Below are positions 8,166 to 17,400 of a DNA stretch of 64,000 nucleotides, piece after piece. Positions within the stretch are counted from its first letter, which is position 1; every line of letters starts with the position of its first letter. The notes beneath the pieces were generated by a model. It was not told the origin of the DNA. It did no database searches and was given only the letters and a program-made list of their open reading frames with translations. The DNA comes from Pseudobutyrivibrio sp. 49 (lineage in GTDB: Bacteria; Bacillota; Clostridia; Lachnospirales; Lachnospiraceae): the NCBI RefSeq assembly GCF_900100545.1, contig NZ_FNDP01000004.1:62001-126000 (forward strand), given 5' to 3'. The position numbers and the translations under genes were made by a program.

Positions 8166-8734
8166 GCTAATACTCTCTCCTTCTTGTAAATCTTTCGAAC
8201 CATTTCATCTTTGATGTCATCAAACTTGTCGAAAAGCTGTTTTGTCGCATCTGGGTTCTCGTAGACTTTCCAGTATCCTGAGATTTTGTAATCCTCTCCA
8301 CCATTATCGATGAACCCCTTTACATCGCATAATGGATATCCGAGGAAAACACCTATCTCATGTGGAAAATCCTTTCGATTATGAACATAGCTGTCGTAGC
8401 GCTCCTGAAAATTTCGAAGGCTGTATCCAAAAGCATCTGTCCTGTAACCGTAGCCCTTTAGGAATTCTCTGACATCATTTCTAGATAAGTAATCCACGAG
8501 CATTTCCTTGTTGAATACCAGAAAAATAACTCTGTGTCGGTCATAAACTAGTCTGTATCCCATAAGCTTCGAATGTCTTAATAGGAATCTAACTTTATCT
8601 TCCTGATCTCTTGAAACTATTAGAAGATTTGAAGTCTTAAGCCCCGCGATAGTAGGTGCACACTGCAAAACAATCTGTAATTCTACTTTTCGCCTGTCCA
8701 TGGCGCATAACATCTCAAACACTTCGTTGCTCAT
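8162..8734 (-). CDS. DUF3793 family protein
   Basis: 190 residues. The motif HEIGVFLGYPLCDVKGFI followed by GYWKVY matches DUF3793. In Clostridia this family commonly lies beside flavodoxin and ferrous-iron transport genes. Its biochemical role is not established; it may be linked to iron or redox metabolism. First gene of the two-gene operon with flavodoxin, under a promoter that carries a palindromic operator. Confidence 0.85.
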   Translation of the reverse strand: MSNEVFEMLCAMDRRKVELQIVLQCAPTIAGLKTSNLLIVSRDQEDKVRFLLRHSKLMGYRLVYDRHRVIFLVFNKEMLVDYLSRNDVREFLKGYGYRTDAFGYSLRNFQERYDSYVHNRKDFPHEIGVFLGYPLCDVKGFIDNGGEDYKISGYWKVYENPDATKQLFDKFDDIKDEMVRKIYKKERVLA

Positions 8735-8759
8735 AGCTCACTCTCTCTTGTTTTTTCTG

Positions 8760-8812
8760 AGTTAGTATTTACTAACTGCGGTTATATTATACTACCATGC
8801 GTTAGATGTCAA
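8760..8812 (-). promoter_or_regulatory. Promoter with 18-bp palindromic operator (likely metal or iron regulator)
   Basis: On the minus strand TTGACA (8812-8807) and TAATAT (8789-8784) are 17 bp apart. Directly downstream, over the predicted transcription start, lies the inverted repeat AGTTAGTA-AA-TACTAACT (8760-8777). The position suits a repressor. A DtxR/MntR-type iron sensor is plausible given the flavodoxin gene, but that is inference. Confidence 0.7.
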
Positions 8813-8854
8813 CACTTTTTTCACATTTTTTTCTTATTGAAAAACCCTATCAAT

Positions 8855-8885
8855 AAACAAAAAAAGAAGAGGTTTCCCTCTTCTT
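8855..8885 (-). terminator. Terminator of mnmA
   Basis: Nine-bp stem AAGAAGAGG/CCTCTTCTT around a 4-nt loop, then TTTTTTTG on the minus strand. It begins directly at the mnmA stop codon. Confidence 0.9.
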
Positions 8886-9950
8886 CTAATGCTTTATAAT
8901 TCCACCGCCCAGCACTACATCTTCATCATAAAATACTGCTGACTGACCAGGTGTTATGGCTCTCTGTGGCTCATCAAATATAATCTTTGCAGATGTGGCA
9001 CCCACTCTCTGGACTTCACAAGGCTGCTCTGTCATTCTGTAGCGAACCTTTGCTTTACATCTAAAAGTCTCTGGCAAGTCCTTTGGTCCAATCCAGTTGA
9101 TATTTTCTACAAATACATCCCTTGAAAACAAATCTTCATTCTTGCCAAGTACTACCTGATTCTTTTCAGTATCAAGCTTAACAACATAAAGTGGGTATGC
9201 TGCAGATATGCCTAGTCCCTTTCGCTGACCAATAGTGTAGCAAACCAAGCCCTTGTGTCTGCCAAGTACATTCCCTTCCATATCCACGAAATCACCAGGT
9301 TCATATTCCTTACCAGTAAATCTCTTAAGAGCCGATACATAATCCCCATCTGGAACAAAACATATATCCTGACTATCAGGCTTATTTGCATTTACGAATT
9401 CATGTGCCTCGGCAATCTTTCTTATTTCGTCCTTAGAATATTCTCCAAGAGGAAATTCTGTGTGTGCCAACTCATCCTGTGTCATGGAATAAAGTACATA
9501 AGACTGATCCTTTGTAGCATCCTTACCTTTTAAAAGCTGATAACCACCATCGCATTTACGAACTCTTGCATAATGGCCAGTAACAATCTTATCGCAGGAA
9601 AGCTCCTTTGCTCTTCTGTAAAGCTCACAAAACTTAAGATGCTTATTACATTCTATGCAAGGATTAGGAGTCATTGCGTGCTCATAGCAATCTATAAAAT
9701 TATCGATTACCTTTTCTCTAAACTGTTCCTTGAAATTCCAGGTGTAATGAGGCATGCCAAGCTTTCTGGCAACATCCTTTGCGTCCTGAACATCATCTAA
9801 GGAGCAACAGGTGCTGGTATCAGATAAATCCACATCCTCATTGCCATATAATTTCATAGTGCAACCCACGCACTCATATTCTTTTTCTTTCATTAAAAGA
9901 GCAGCGACACTACTATCTACGCCGCCACTCATTGCAATCAATGCCTTCAT
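8886..9950 (-). CDS. mnmA: tRNA-specific 2-thiouridylase MnmA
   Basis: 354 residues, full length. The ATP pyrophosphatase loop is AMSGGVDSSVA (~6-16). The catalytic cysteines lie in TPNPCIECNK and SQDICFVPDG, as in the family. The C-terminal beta-barrel ends ..EDVVLGGGII. The enzyme activates U34 of Lys/Glu/Gln tRNAs and inserts sulfur relayed from a cysteine desulfurase. Cytoplasmic. No desulfurase gene is adjacent. Confidence 0.97.
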   Translation of the reverse strand: MKALIAMSGGVDSSVAALLMKEKEYECVGCTMKLYGNEDVDLSDTSTCCSLDDVQDAKDVARKLGMPHYTWNFKEQFREKVIDNFIDCYEHAMTPNPCIECNKHLKFCELYRRAKELSCDKIVTGHYARVRKCDGGYQLLKGKDATKDQSYVLYSMTQDELAHTEFPLGEYSKDEIRKIAEAHEFVNANKPDSQDICFVPDGDYVSALKRFTGKEYEPGDFVDMEGNVLGRHKGLVCYTIGQRKGLGISAAYPLYVVKLDTEKNQVVLGKNEDLFSRDVFVENINWIGPKDLPETFRCKAKVRYRMTEQPCEVQRVGATSAKIIFDEPQRAITPGQSAVFYDEDVVLGGGIIKH

Positions 9951-10002
9951 TTAGAATAATAGCCTCCATTCATATGATAAGAATATACAGCCATTTCAAA
10001 CA

Positions 10003-11289
10003 TCAGTCAACCGTAAGGCTGCCTAGCAGATACAAAGAACCTGCCATGCAAATCACATCTGCGTCATTCTCCAGCTCTGATAAATCCTCTCCTGTAAATG
10101 CCTGTGCCTTCACTCCTCGTAATATGATTCTTTCTGCCAGCTCATCAGCAGACATGGTACGTGGATTTGGCACCTCCACTGTAAAAACTTCCTTTGCCAG
10201 CGGCAAAAGCTCATCCAACATTATTTCCACTTCCTTATCCTGAAGGATTCCAAGAACAAAGGTTATCTTCTTTTCAGGGAAATAGGTCCTTAAGGAATCA
10301 GCCAACACTGAAGCTCCCTGACGGTTATGACCACCGTCAACAATCACAGGAGGATTACTCTTGATTACAGAAAATCTTCCAAACCATTTTGTTTTGTTAA
10401 GACCACCTCTTAATGCTCCATCCGGAATTACGAAGCCTCGTCTTTTAAGCTGCTCTATAGCTCTCATGGCAAGAGCTGCATTTTCCACCTGATAGGTGCC
10501 AAGAAGCTGTGTGCTAAGTCTGCTGCCAAATTCAGAAACCATAAATTCCTGTCCCTTAAGGTTTCTTGAAACCACTACTGGCTCAGTAGCAAAATTAAGC
10601 TCCACCTTCTTTTCTTTGCATACCTGAGCAAGCACTTCTATAACCTCAGGCTCCTGTTTTGCAGATACCACAACTGTTCCAGTCTTTATAATTCCAGCCT
10701 TTTCTGTGGCAATCTCGGCAAGAGTATTTCCGAGAATAGACATATGATCATAGCTAATTGGAGTAATTACACTTACAAGTGGTGCTGGAATAACATTTGT
10801 AGTATCCACTCTTCCACCCATGCTCACTTCCATAACTACGATATCACAGTCCATATCTTTAAAATACAAGAAGGACATTACTGTCAGGATTTCATACTCA
10901 CTTGGATAAATTCCATCCGCTGCCAATTCATCGTAATACGGTTTTACGATATTAAATATTCTGGCGAAATCTTCATCAGAAATATCCTCACCGTTAACCT
11001 TATACATCTCATTGTAAGCATACAAAAAAGGTGAGGTAAAACACCCCACCTTGTAATTTGCTTCCTGTAATATGGTCGCGATAAAGGCTGAAGTGGAACC
11101 TTTTCCATTTGTACCTGCCACATGGATATATTTTAAATCCATCTGAGGATTACCTATCTTTTCCAACAATGCATTTTCAGCATCAAGGGACAAGAAATTT
11201 TTAATCCCTCCACCATTATTAGCTGGTGGAACAAAATGTGGAAGATTCTTAAAAAACTCTATCGCTTCTTCATAGGAATATTCTCTCAT
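10003..11289 (-). CDS. folC: Bifunctional folylpolyglutamate synthase/dihydrofolate synthase
   Basis: 428 residues. The P-loop is HVAGTNGKGSTSAF (~57-70), with FTSPF following. MEVSMGGRVDTTN and ITPISYDHMSILG supply the Mur-ligase-type ATP site, and VDGGHNRQG lies in the C-terminal domain. The enzyme adds glutamate to (dihydro)folate and retains it in the cell. It lies 1 bp after the folate transporter gene, so uptake and polyglutamylation are co-expressed under the riboswitch. Confidence 0.96.
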   Translation of the reverse strand: MREYSYEEAIEFFKNLPHFVPPANNGGGIKNFLSLDAENALLEKIGNPQMDLKYIHVAGTNGKGSTSAFIATILQEANYKVGCFTSPFLYAYNEMYKVNGEDISDEDFARIFNIVKPYYDELAADGIYPSEYEILTVMSFLYFKDMDCDIVVMEVSMGGRVDTTNVIPAPLVSVITPISYDHMSILGNTLAEIATEKAGIIKTGTVVVSAKQEPEVIEVLAQVCKEKKVELNFATEPVVVSRNLKGQEFMVSEFGSRLSTQLLGTYQVENAALAMRAIEQLKRRGFVIPDGALRGGLNKTKWFGRFSVIKSNPPVIVDGGHNRQGASVLADSLRTYFPEKKITFVLGILQDKEVEIMLDELLPLAKEVFTVEVPNPRTMSADELAERIILRGVKAQAFTGEDLSELENDADVICMAGSLYLLGSLTVD

Positions 11290-11290
11290 T

Positions 11291-11806
11291 TTAAGCCATA
11301 GCTCCTACTTTTACTTTGTCGAAAGCTTTAAGCACACTGTAGAATAAAACAGTGTAAACAGGAATCATAATTAATTCCTTTGGAAGTCTTGATACTATAG
11401 CTGCAACATAACCGCCCTGCAAATATAGCAGACTTAACCAGTAGCTGTTCATGATTACTCCAACAATTACCGTATGTACGATTTGTGTAATAAGCACTCT
11501 AAGGAATGTAATCTTTTTGCCATGAAGCATCAAACCAAAAATGATACCGCCTACAATACCGCTAAGAGTGAAGCCAGGAAAGAATGGGCCAGTTGGTTTA
11601 ACCAAGTATCCACCGATATCAACAAGAGCCCCTACGACTCCTGCCACACCTGGGCCAAAAAGCATTCCTGCCATGCAGATTGGCAATGAGCCAAATCTAA
11701 TCTCAAATAGCTGATTAATTGGAATCTTGAAAAATCCAAGTACGATTCCAATAGCTGTAAGCATGGCTGCAACAGTAAGTGTCTTTGTGTCCATAAGTTT
11801 CTTCAT
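11291..11806 (-). CDS. folT: Folate-family ECF transporter S component FolT
   Basis: 171 residues from the ATG at 11806, chosen because GGAGG lies 9 nt upstream; an earlier in-frame start would place the SD inside the gene. Six membrane helices. FEIRFGSLPICMAGMLFGP and DIGGYLVKPTGPFFPG are typical of FolT. It binds folate and docks to a shared EcfAAT energising module, which is not encoded here. The tetrahydrofolate riboswitch immediately upstream fits this role. Confidence 0.92.
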   Translation of the reverse strand: MKKLMDTKTLTVAAMLTAIGIVLGFFKIPINQLFEIRFGSLPICMAGMLFGPGVAGVVGALVDIGGYLVKPTGPFFPGFTLSGIVGGIIFGLMLHGKKITFLRVLITQIVHTVIVGVIMNSYWLSLLYLQGGYVAAIVSRLPKELIMIPVYTVLFYSVLKAFDKVKVGAMA

Positions 11807-11811
11807 AAAAA

Positions 11812-11856
11812 ATGCACCTCCTTTGCAGTTCCTTTTGTCTACACTAGGAGGTGCAT
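11812..11856 (-). promoter_or_regulatory. Shine-Dalgarno sequestering stem of folT leader
   Basis: ATGCACCTCC (minus, 11856-11847) is perfectly complementary to GGAGGTGCAT (11821-11812), which contains the folT SD. The anti-SD strand can instead pair in GTGCA-ATA-TGCAC next to the riboswitch. This is a credible translational switch: folate excess would favour the sequestered form (inference on direction). Confidence 0.7.
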
Positions 11857-11873
11857 ATTGCACTTCTCATATG

Positions 11874-11971
11874 TAGCAGCGGGATGCGACCATAAAACCG
11901 CGGATAAAACCTTCGTCCAAATGACAACTCCCTGTTCACCTGGCACTTAACGCTTTACAGTCTACTCTGCA
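11874..11971 (-). promoter_or_regulatory. Tetrahydrofolate (THF) riboswitch
   Basis: The leader contains the conserved THF class elements in order: GAGTAGA near the 5' end, GCGTTAAGTG, a GGTGAACAGGGAGTTGTC region, GACGAAGG, CCGCGG, and the closing GGTCGCATCCCGCTGC. The closing stem pairs GCAG near 11970 with CTGC near 11876. Position upstream of folT-folC matches the known occurrence of the class in Clostridia. Confidence 0.88.
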
Positions 11972-11986
11972 TTTGTTTTTTTTTGT

Positions 11987-12015
11987 ATTATAAGTGTCTT
12001 ATGTGCTAAATGCAA
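11987..12015 (-). promoter_or_regulatory. Promoter of the folT-folC operon
   Basis: TTGCAT (12015-12010), 17-bp spacer, TATAAT (11992-11987) on the minus strand, ~16 bp before the riboswitch. Confidence 0.75.
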
Positions 12016-12020
12016 TAACA

Positions 12021-12060
12021 AAAATAAAAAAAGCTGTGAATACTTTTTGTACTCACAGCT
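12021..12060 (-). terminator. Terminator of the 5'-nucleotidase gene
   Basis: Stem AGCTGTGA/TCACAGCT (12053-12060 with 12032-12039), followed on the minus strand by TTTTTTTATTTTT. It overlaps the folT promoter region. Confidence 0.9.
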
Positions 12061-12074
12061 TTTGTGGTAATTAA

Positions 12075-13751
12075 CTATTTAAGAGTAATATTTCCCTTTA
12101 CTGTTCCGTAATCCTTAGCAGTAATCTTTCCGCCAAGCTGAGTGTTAACATAATCCATAACAGCCTCATCCATTACGATACCTGTATCAAACTGGTTTGT
12201 TGCGCTACCAAATGCATAGTATGTGTCACCACCTGCAGCTACAAAGTTGTTTGTTACAACTGCATATGTGTCATCAGCCTTGAATGGCTTACCGTTAATG
12301 CTGTCGATTGTAACTCTGTTAATAGATGCTGGCTTATAGTATGTAGACTCTGGATAAGCCTCACCCTGTGCAAATGGAACTGCAGTGTTTACTGTGAACT
12401 TAATTCCAGAAACCTGTGGGAATCCACCAACTGCCTCAGGTGTGCAGTAAGTGCTGGCCTCAAGAGCCTCTAAAAGAACAGAACCCTTTACATAAACAAC
12501 TGCTACTGTATTTCCAAATGGAAGAACTGTATTGATGTCCTTCTTTGTTACAGAACCTGCGTTGATAGAAGCACGGATACCACCACCATTTGTGATAGCA
12601 ACAACATGATCATCAGGAACAGTAAGAGCACCCTTCTCCTTTGTTACGCTCCACTTGAGACCGTCAGCAATTAAATCACCAAGGTTTGTCTCCTCTGTAC
12701 GAACACCAGGAGCCTTCTTACCATTAAGATCAATTTCAGACTTAGCAAGCTCAACACCATACTCAGCATCAACTGCATCCTCGATTGTCTTGTCTACTGC
12801 TGCTATAAATGTATCCTGGATGATTCCATCATCAAGCTTTACAAGATACATATCTTCAATCTTCTTAGAAGCATTATCGATAACAACAATACCAGCTGTC
12901 TCAAGCTTTGTACCTGTAGACTGAACTGGCTCATCACCTGGCTCGTTAGGATCTGCATCTTTAAGAGACATAAGTGTGTGTGAATGACCATCGATTACTA
13001 AATCAATACCTGTTGTGTTAGCAAGCATATCAACACTTCTGTGTCCATCAGGAGCTGATTCCTCATCAACACCAAGGTGGCTAAGGCAAACAACAAGGTC
13101 AACGCCCTGAGCCTTAAGAGCCTCTACCTGTGACTGAGCGCATGTGTAAATATCGCTCTTTGAAAGGAACTTAACACCCTTGATTGTTGCAGGATTAACC
13201 TTTGTCTGTGTCTCTGGTGTCTCAAGACCAAAGAAACCAATCTTTAATCCAGAAGGTGTTGTGAAAACAGTATTTGCATCAAAAAGATTCTTTCCCTTAG
13301 CATCTACTACGTCTGCGCAAACTACCTTGAACTTAGCATTTGAAAGGTTGTACTTAAGCTGAGCATAACCATAATCAAATTCGTGATTTCCAAGTGTTAC
13401 AACATCGTATCCCATAGCATTCATCATGTTGATGGCATACATACCCTTTGTTGTACTAACATAAGGTGTACCCTGGCTGAAATCACCTGCATCTGTAAGA
13501 ATTACATCAGCGCCTCTTGCCTTAAGCTCATTTCTAAGAGCTGCAAGCTGTGAGTACTTATCCATTGCACCGTGAACATCGTTTGAGTGAATGATAAGTG
13601 TCTTGCCAGATAAATCCTTGGCAATCTGTGGCACGATCTTGTACTCAGCCTCATAAGCATAAGCCTTTGTTGGAGTAAATCCCATGGTAACTACCATGGC
13701 AGCTGCGAGGACAAAAGTAACTACCCTCTTTAAACCATTTCGCTTTTTCAT
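12075..13751 (-). CDS. Secreted 5'-nucleotidase / cyclic-nucleotide phosphodiesterase (UshA/YfkN type)
   Basis: 558 residues with a signal peptide (KKR..., hydrophobic core, then AYA near residue 33). The metallophosphatase domain shows IIHSNDVHGAM, LTDAGDFSQGTPYV, LGNHEFDYG, LSHLGVDEE and DGHSHT. The C-terminal 5'-nucleotidase domain shows ITNGGGIRASI and a VAAGGDTYY substrate loop. It hydrolyses extracellular nucleotides so that nucleosides can be taken up. There is no anchor motif, so it is released or wall-associated. SD AGGAGGG lies 7 nt before the ATG. Confidence 0.93.
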   Translation of the reverse strand: MKKRNGLKRVVTFVLAAAMVVTMGFTPTKAYAYEAEYKIVPQIAKDLSGKTLIIHSNDVHGAMDKYSQLAALRNELKARGADVILTDAGDFSQGTPYVSTTKGMYAINMMNAMGYDVVTLGNHEFDYGYAQLKYNLSNAKFKVVCADVVDAKGKNLFDANTVFTTPSGLKIGFFGLETPETQTKVNPATIKGVKFLSKSDIYTCAQSQVEALKAQGVDLVVCLSHLGVDEESAPDGHRSVDMLANTTGIDLVIDGHSHTLMSLKDADPNEPGDEPVQSTGTKLETAGIVVIDNASKKIEDMYLVKLDDGIIQDTFIAAVDKTIEDAVDAEYGVELAKSEIDLNGKKAPGVRTEETNLGDLIADGLKWSVTKEKGALTVPDDHVVAITNGGGIRASINAGSVTKKDINTVLPFGNTVAVVYVKGSVLLEALEASTYCTPEAVGGFPQVSGIKFTVNTAVPFAQGEAYPESTYYKPASINRVTIDSINGKPFKADDTYAVVTNNFVAAGGDTYYAFGSATNQFDTGIVMDEAVMDYVNTQLGGKITAKDYGTVKGNITLK

Positions 13752-13839
13752 TAATTACCCTCCTTATAAAAAGTGTTTATAAGACAATTATATCCAATTT
13801 TAATAAAAAGGGTAGATTCTATTTATACGTATTTACGAA

Positions 13840-14367
13840 TTATTCTTTATCTCTTCCAAGAAATCTCATTTTGCCCTTGGCATCAAAGTGGGGATTCTTA
13901 GGATTATAAATTCGATGTACTCCACTGTTATCTTTCAGAATGATAGATTCAGGCTCAGAAGACTCCTCCCCGTCCACTCGTTTTCTTTTGGCAATATCTT
14001 TATTTAAGGTATCAAGCTCTGTTTTTACTCGCACCATTTCCTTGGCCATGGCCTTCATTACGCTAAGGACAGTACTGGCATTTTCCTTGCTGATGAAGTC
14101 TGCCATATCAGCTTCTTCCAAACGTATGAGCTTCATGTCAGTCTGGGCTACAACAGTATAATTATCCGGACGCTTTGTGAGCATTCCATATGCACCAAAG
14201 CAGTTACCCACGCCAAACTTGTCTATTATAGTCTCCTCTTTTGTTCCGTAGCCAGCATACATATAGGCTCTTCCGGACAAAATGACATACAGATATTTAT
14301 CCGGCTGTCTCTCCACTATAATTTTCATTCCCTGAGGTGCTACTAAAAGTTTATCTGTGTTTACCAT
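13840..14367 (-). CDS. Cyclic-nucleotide-binding (Crp-like sensory) domain protein without HTH
   Basis: 175 residues. Residues ~1-100 form a cNMP-binding beta-roll (YLYVILSGRAYMYAG, then GVGNCFGAYGML). A helix follows (~100-125), then a charged, apparently disordered tail. There is no DNA-binding helix-turn-helix, so it is not a Crp transcription factor. It probably controls or scaffolds a partner protein. Monocistronic, with its own TATAAT just after the xylanase terminator. Confidence 0.75.
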   Translation of the reverse strand: MVNTDKLLVAPQGMKIIVERQPDKYLYVILSGRAYMYAGYGTKEETIIDKFGVGNCFGAYGMLTKRPDNYTVVAQTDMKLIRLEEADMADFISKENASTVLSVMKAMAKEMVRVKTELDTLNKDIAKRKRVDGEESSEPESIILKDNSGVHRIYNPKNPHFDAKGKMRFLGRDKE

Positions 14368-14412
14368 TTATTACCCCCATAATAAATTACCCTCATTTTT
14401 ATTTCATTATAC

Positions 14413-14441
14413 AACAAAAGAGCCCTATGTCTCCATAGAGC
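14413..14441 (-). terminator. Terminator of the xylanase gene
   Basis: Stem GCTCTATG/CATAGGGC (one G-U pair, GAGA loop), followed by TCTTTTGT on the minus strand. Confidence 0.7.
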
Positions 14442-14460
14442 CCCTTTTTAGGAAAATATC

Positions 14461-17400
14461 TTATTTAAAATTTGCACGAACGATTACTACTCTGTATCCG
14501 AAGAAAGGACCATTTCCTTTAACCTTGCATAAACCTCTGTCAAAGAAACCAATGTATGTAAGCATCTCAGCCTCATAATCCTTGCCTTCCTTTAATGTAA
14601 CAGTAGTACCCTTCTTTACACCAAAGTAAGCAGCCTCATCATTAGCGTTAACCTTGTAGCTCATCTTAAGTGTTACTCTATTTGTCTTCTCGTTCCACTC
14701 AACTACTCTGTCCTTAACGTTAACGTCAGCAATGTGTACCTGTGCATCAGCGATTACATCAAGTGCAACCACCTTCTCACCTGTGAAGTTAGAACCAGCA
14801 GCTCTAACTACTGCGAAGTACTGTCCATCACCGTTTGATGCCTTAGCAGGAAGCTTCTTCATCTCCTTGCCATCCTCACCAAGCTTGTAAGTAACTGTGT
14901 ACTCGCTCTTTGAAAGCTTCTTGCCATTAAACTTAACAGTTACGTTAGGAGCCTGAGCGCTCTTCTTTTCCTTTAAGTTCTTTGGTGCTTCGAACTCAAA
15001 AGCATCACCAGCAAAATCTGCTGCTGAAATTGTGAAGTTAGCCTTAAGCTCACCTTCGTACTCACCCTTAAGCTTAACAATTACTGTTGGAAGTGACTCA
15101 TCAAAGTCATCACCCATACCTGTGCTAACCTTTGTAGCTGCGTTCTTATTGTTCTTGTAAGAAACCTTGTAGTCAATGCCCTTAACTAATGTCTTGTCAC
15201 CAACTACTACAACTACCTCTGGCTTAATAGCCTTTCCTGTGTAAACTGCATCCTCAACAAGTGAGATTGTAGGTACTGACTCCTCTGGCTCCTCTGGCTC
15301 AGCCTCTGCATCAGCAAGTGTTACCTCGCCAAATACTCTAGGTGCACTCCATCCGTTTCCAGTCTCATCGTACCATGTTCTTGTACCGATACGTCCACCG
15401 TTTTCGCCATCGTTGATCTGAAGATCAAGACCGATTGCTGTACCAACCTCTGGTGTAATATCTGTCCAAGCAAAAGCTGCCTCAACCATGTAACCATCAT
15501 CTGTTAATGTAACAGCGTGCTCACAGTTTTCCTCAAGGCACTTTGTACCATTGAAGCTTGTCTCATTTAAGTAGTTAATTCTGTACTGCTTGTCGTCATC
15601 CTCGAATGCGTCTGCCTTATGGTTATTCTCATCGATGAATACCTCAACAGAATCCTTCTCGTGAACAGCTGAAGCTGTTGCATCAAGAACAGCATCCTTT
15701 ACGTTCATAAGAACATAGAGGTTCTTCTCATCCCAGAGAACCTTAGCTGATGCAGTTGCGTTTGGATGTGTTCCGCCAGTGATTGTAAGCTCTACATCCT
15801 TAGCGTTATCCCAAACCTTATCAACCTTACCATCAACCTCTGGTGTACCCTTAACAACTGACATATATGGCTTGCAAAGAGCCTTAGCAAAGTACTTGCT
15901 GCCCTCAGCCTGTGTAAGTCTTGTGTTGTTGAAAGCGTGCTCACCCTCTTCATCAGTTACTACTACATCGAGAGCGAATTTTGCTGATGCTTCAAATTCC
16001 TTTGGACCTTCAAGTGTAAGTACACACTCGCCATCCTCATTGAATGCTGACTCAGCAACCTGAACATCAGCGCCATCAGCCATAGCCTGTGCAAAGTCAA
16101 CATAAAGCTTAACTGACTTAGCACCAGCTGCCTTAACCTTTACAGAAACCTTATTTCCATCCCATACAGGAATGAAGCTGTAGTCTGTTCCTTCAATCTT
16201 AATCTGCTTACCATGTGCAAATGGATCCTTACCAGCTGCCTGAACAACTGTGATGCTGTTGATAGCTGGCTCAAGCTTTGAAGGATCTACAAGTGCCCAG
16301 AATGCTGGCTTAGCCTTGTACTGTCCGTCAAAGAGAAGTGGAACCTGCTTCTGTCTACCATTAGCTCCACCACCAACACTGCTGCTTGTCTGGAGCCAAG
16401 AGTTAGGATCGATAACACCCCAAATAGTAAAGCCGTTTACGTCAATACCTGGCTCTGCATCGATTTCTCTATAAGCATCTAATACTTCCTTGTATCTGTA
16501 AGCTTCCTTTGTGTACTCAGAAGAAAGCATAGCCTCAGAACCATCGAAGTCTGAGCTGCACTTGAAGTCAAGCTCTGTAACCTGGATTGTTCCAACAATC
16601 TTACCGTAACGGATACCACAGTCAACGATCTGCTGCTTTGTAGGACCCTGCATATTGTGGTGACCCTGCATACCGTAACCTGTGATACGTGTAGGAAGAA
16701 CTGAATCCTTCTCGTGCTTCTTTACACTTTCAAGTAACTGAGCAATTGCATCTGGCTTGTTACCTGAGCACTCGTTGTAATCATTGTAGTAAAGCTCGAG
16801 GCTATCCTGACCCATCTCGTGAGCATAGTAGTTAGCATATCTGAAGGCGTTAAGGATGTACTCTGGTGCATCCTCTGAGCTTCCGATACCATAAATTCTA
16901 GCCCAGTTTGAGTTCTCGCTAGCGCTTCTGTATGTACCAGAACCATCTGAGCAAGCCTCGTTTACAACATCCCATCCATAGAACATATCCTTATATTCTG
17001 AAGAGAATACATGCTCGAATACGCTCTTGATGAACCACTCATGACGGATTGACATTTCCTCTGGTGAAACGAATTCGCCATTTGGATCATAGTTCTCCTT
17101 GAAGAACCATGCAGGAGTCTGTGAGTGCCATGTAAGTACATGACCTCTTACCTTAATCTGGTCATCTGGATGCTCATCATTCCAATCCTTAAGAACCTTA
17201 AGCATTTTCTCTGGACGAGAGAAGTCCATCTTTGGAACTTCCATGTCCTTATGAGTAACACCCTTTGCATCTGTCCATGTCTCTGTAATGATCTGTCCAT
17301 CTGCTGGCTTGTTATTGTTGTATCCAAAAAGTGAATCTGGCTTAAACTCATTACCAAAAGTTACTGCATTAAAGTGCTTCTCAACGAGATCCATCAATGT

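Noticed and set aside
13840-14367. Crp-family transcription factor
   Set aside because: The cNMP domain is clear but there is no helix-turn-helix; the C-terminus is short and charged.
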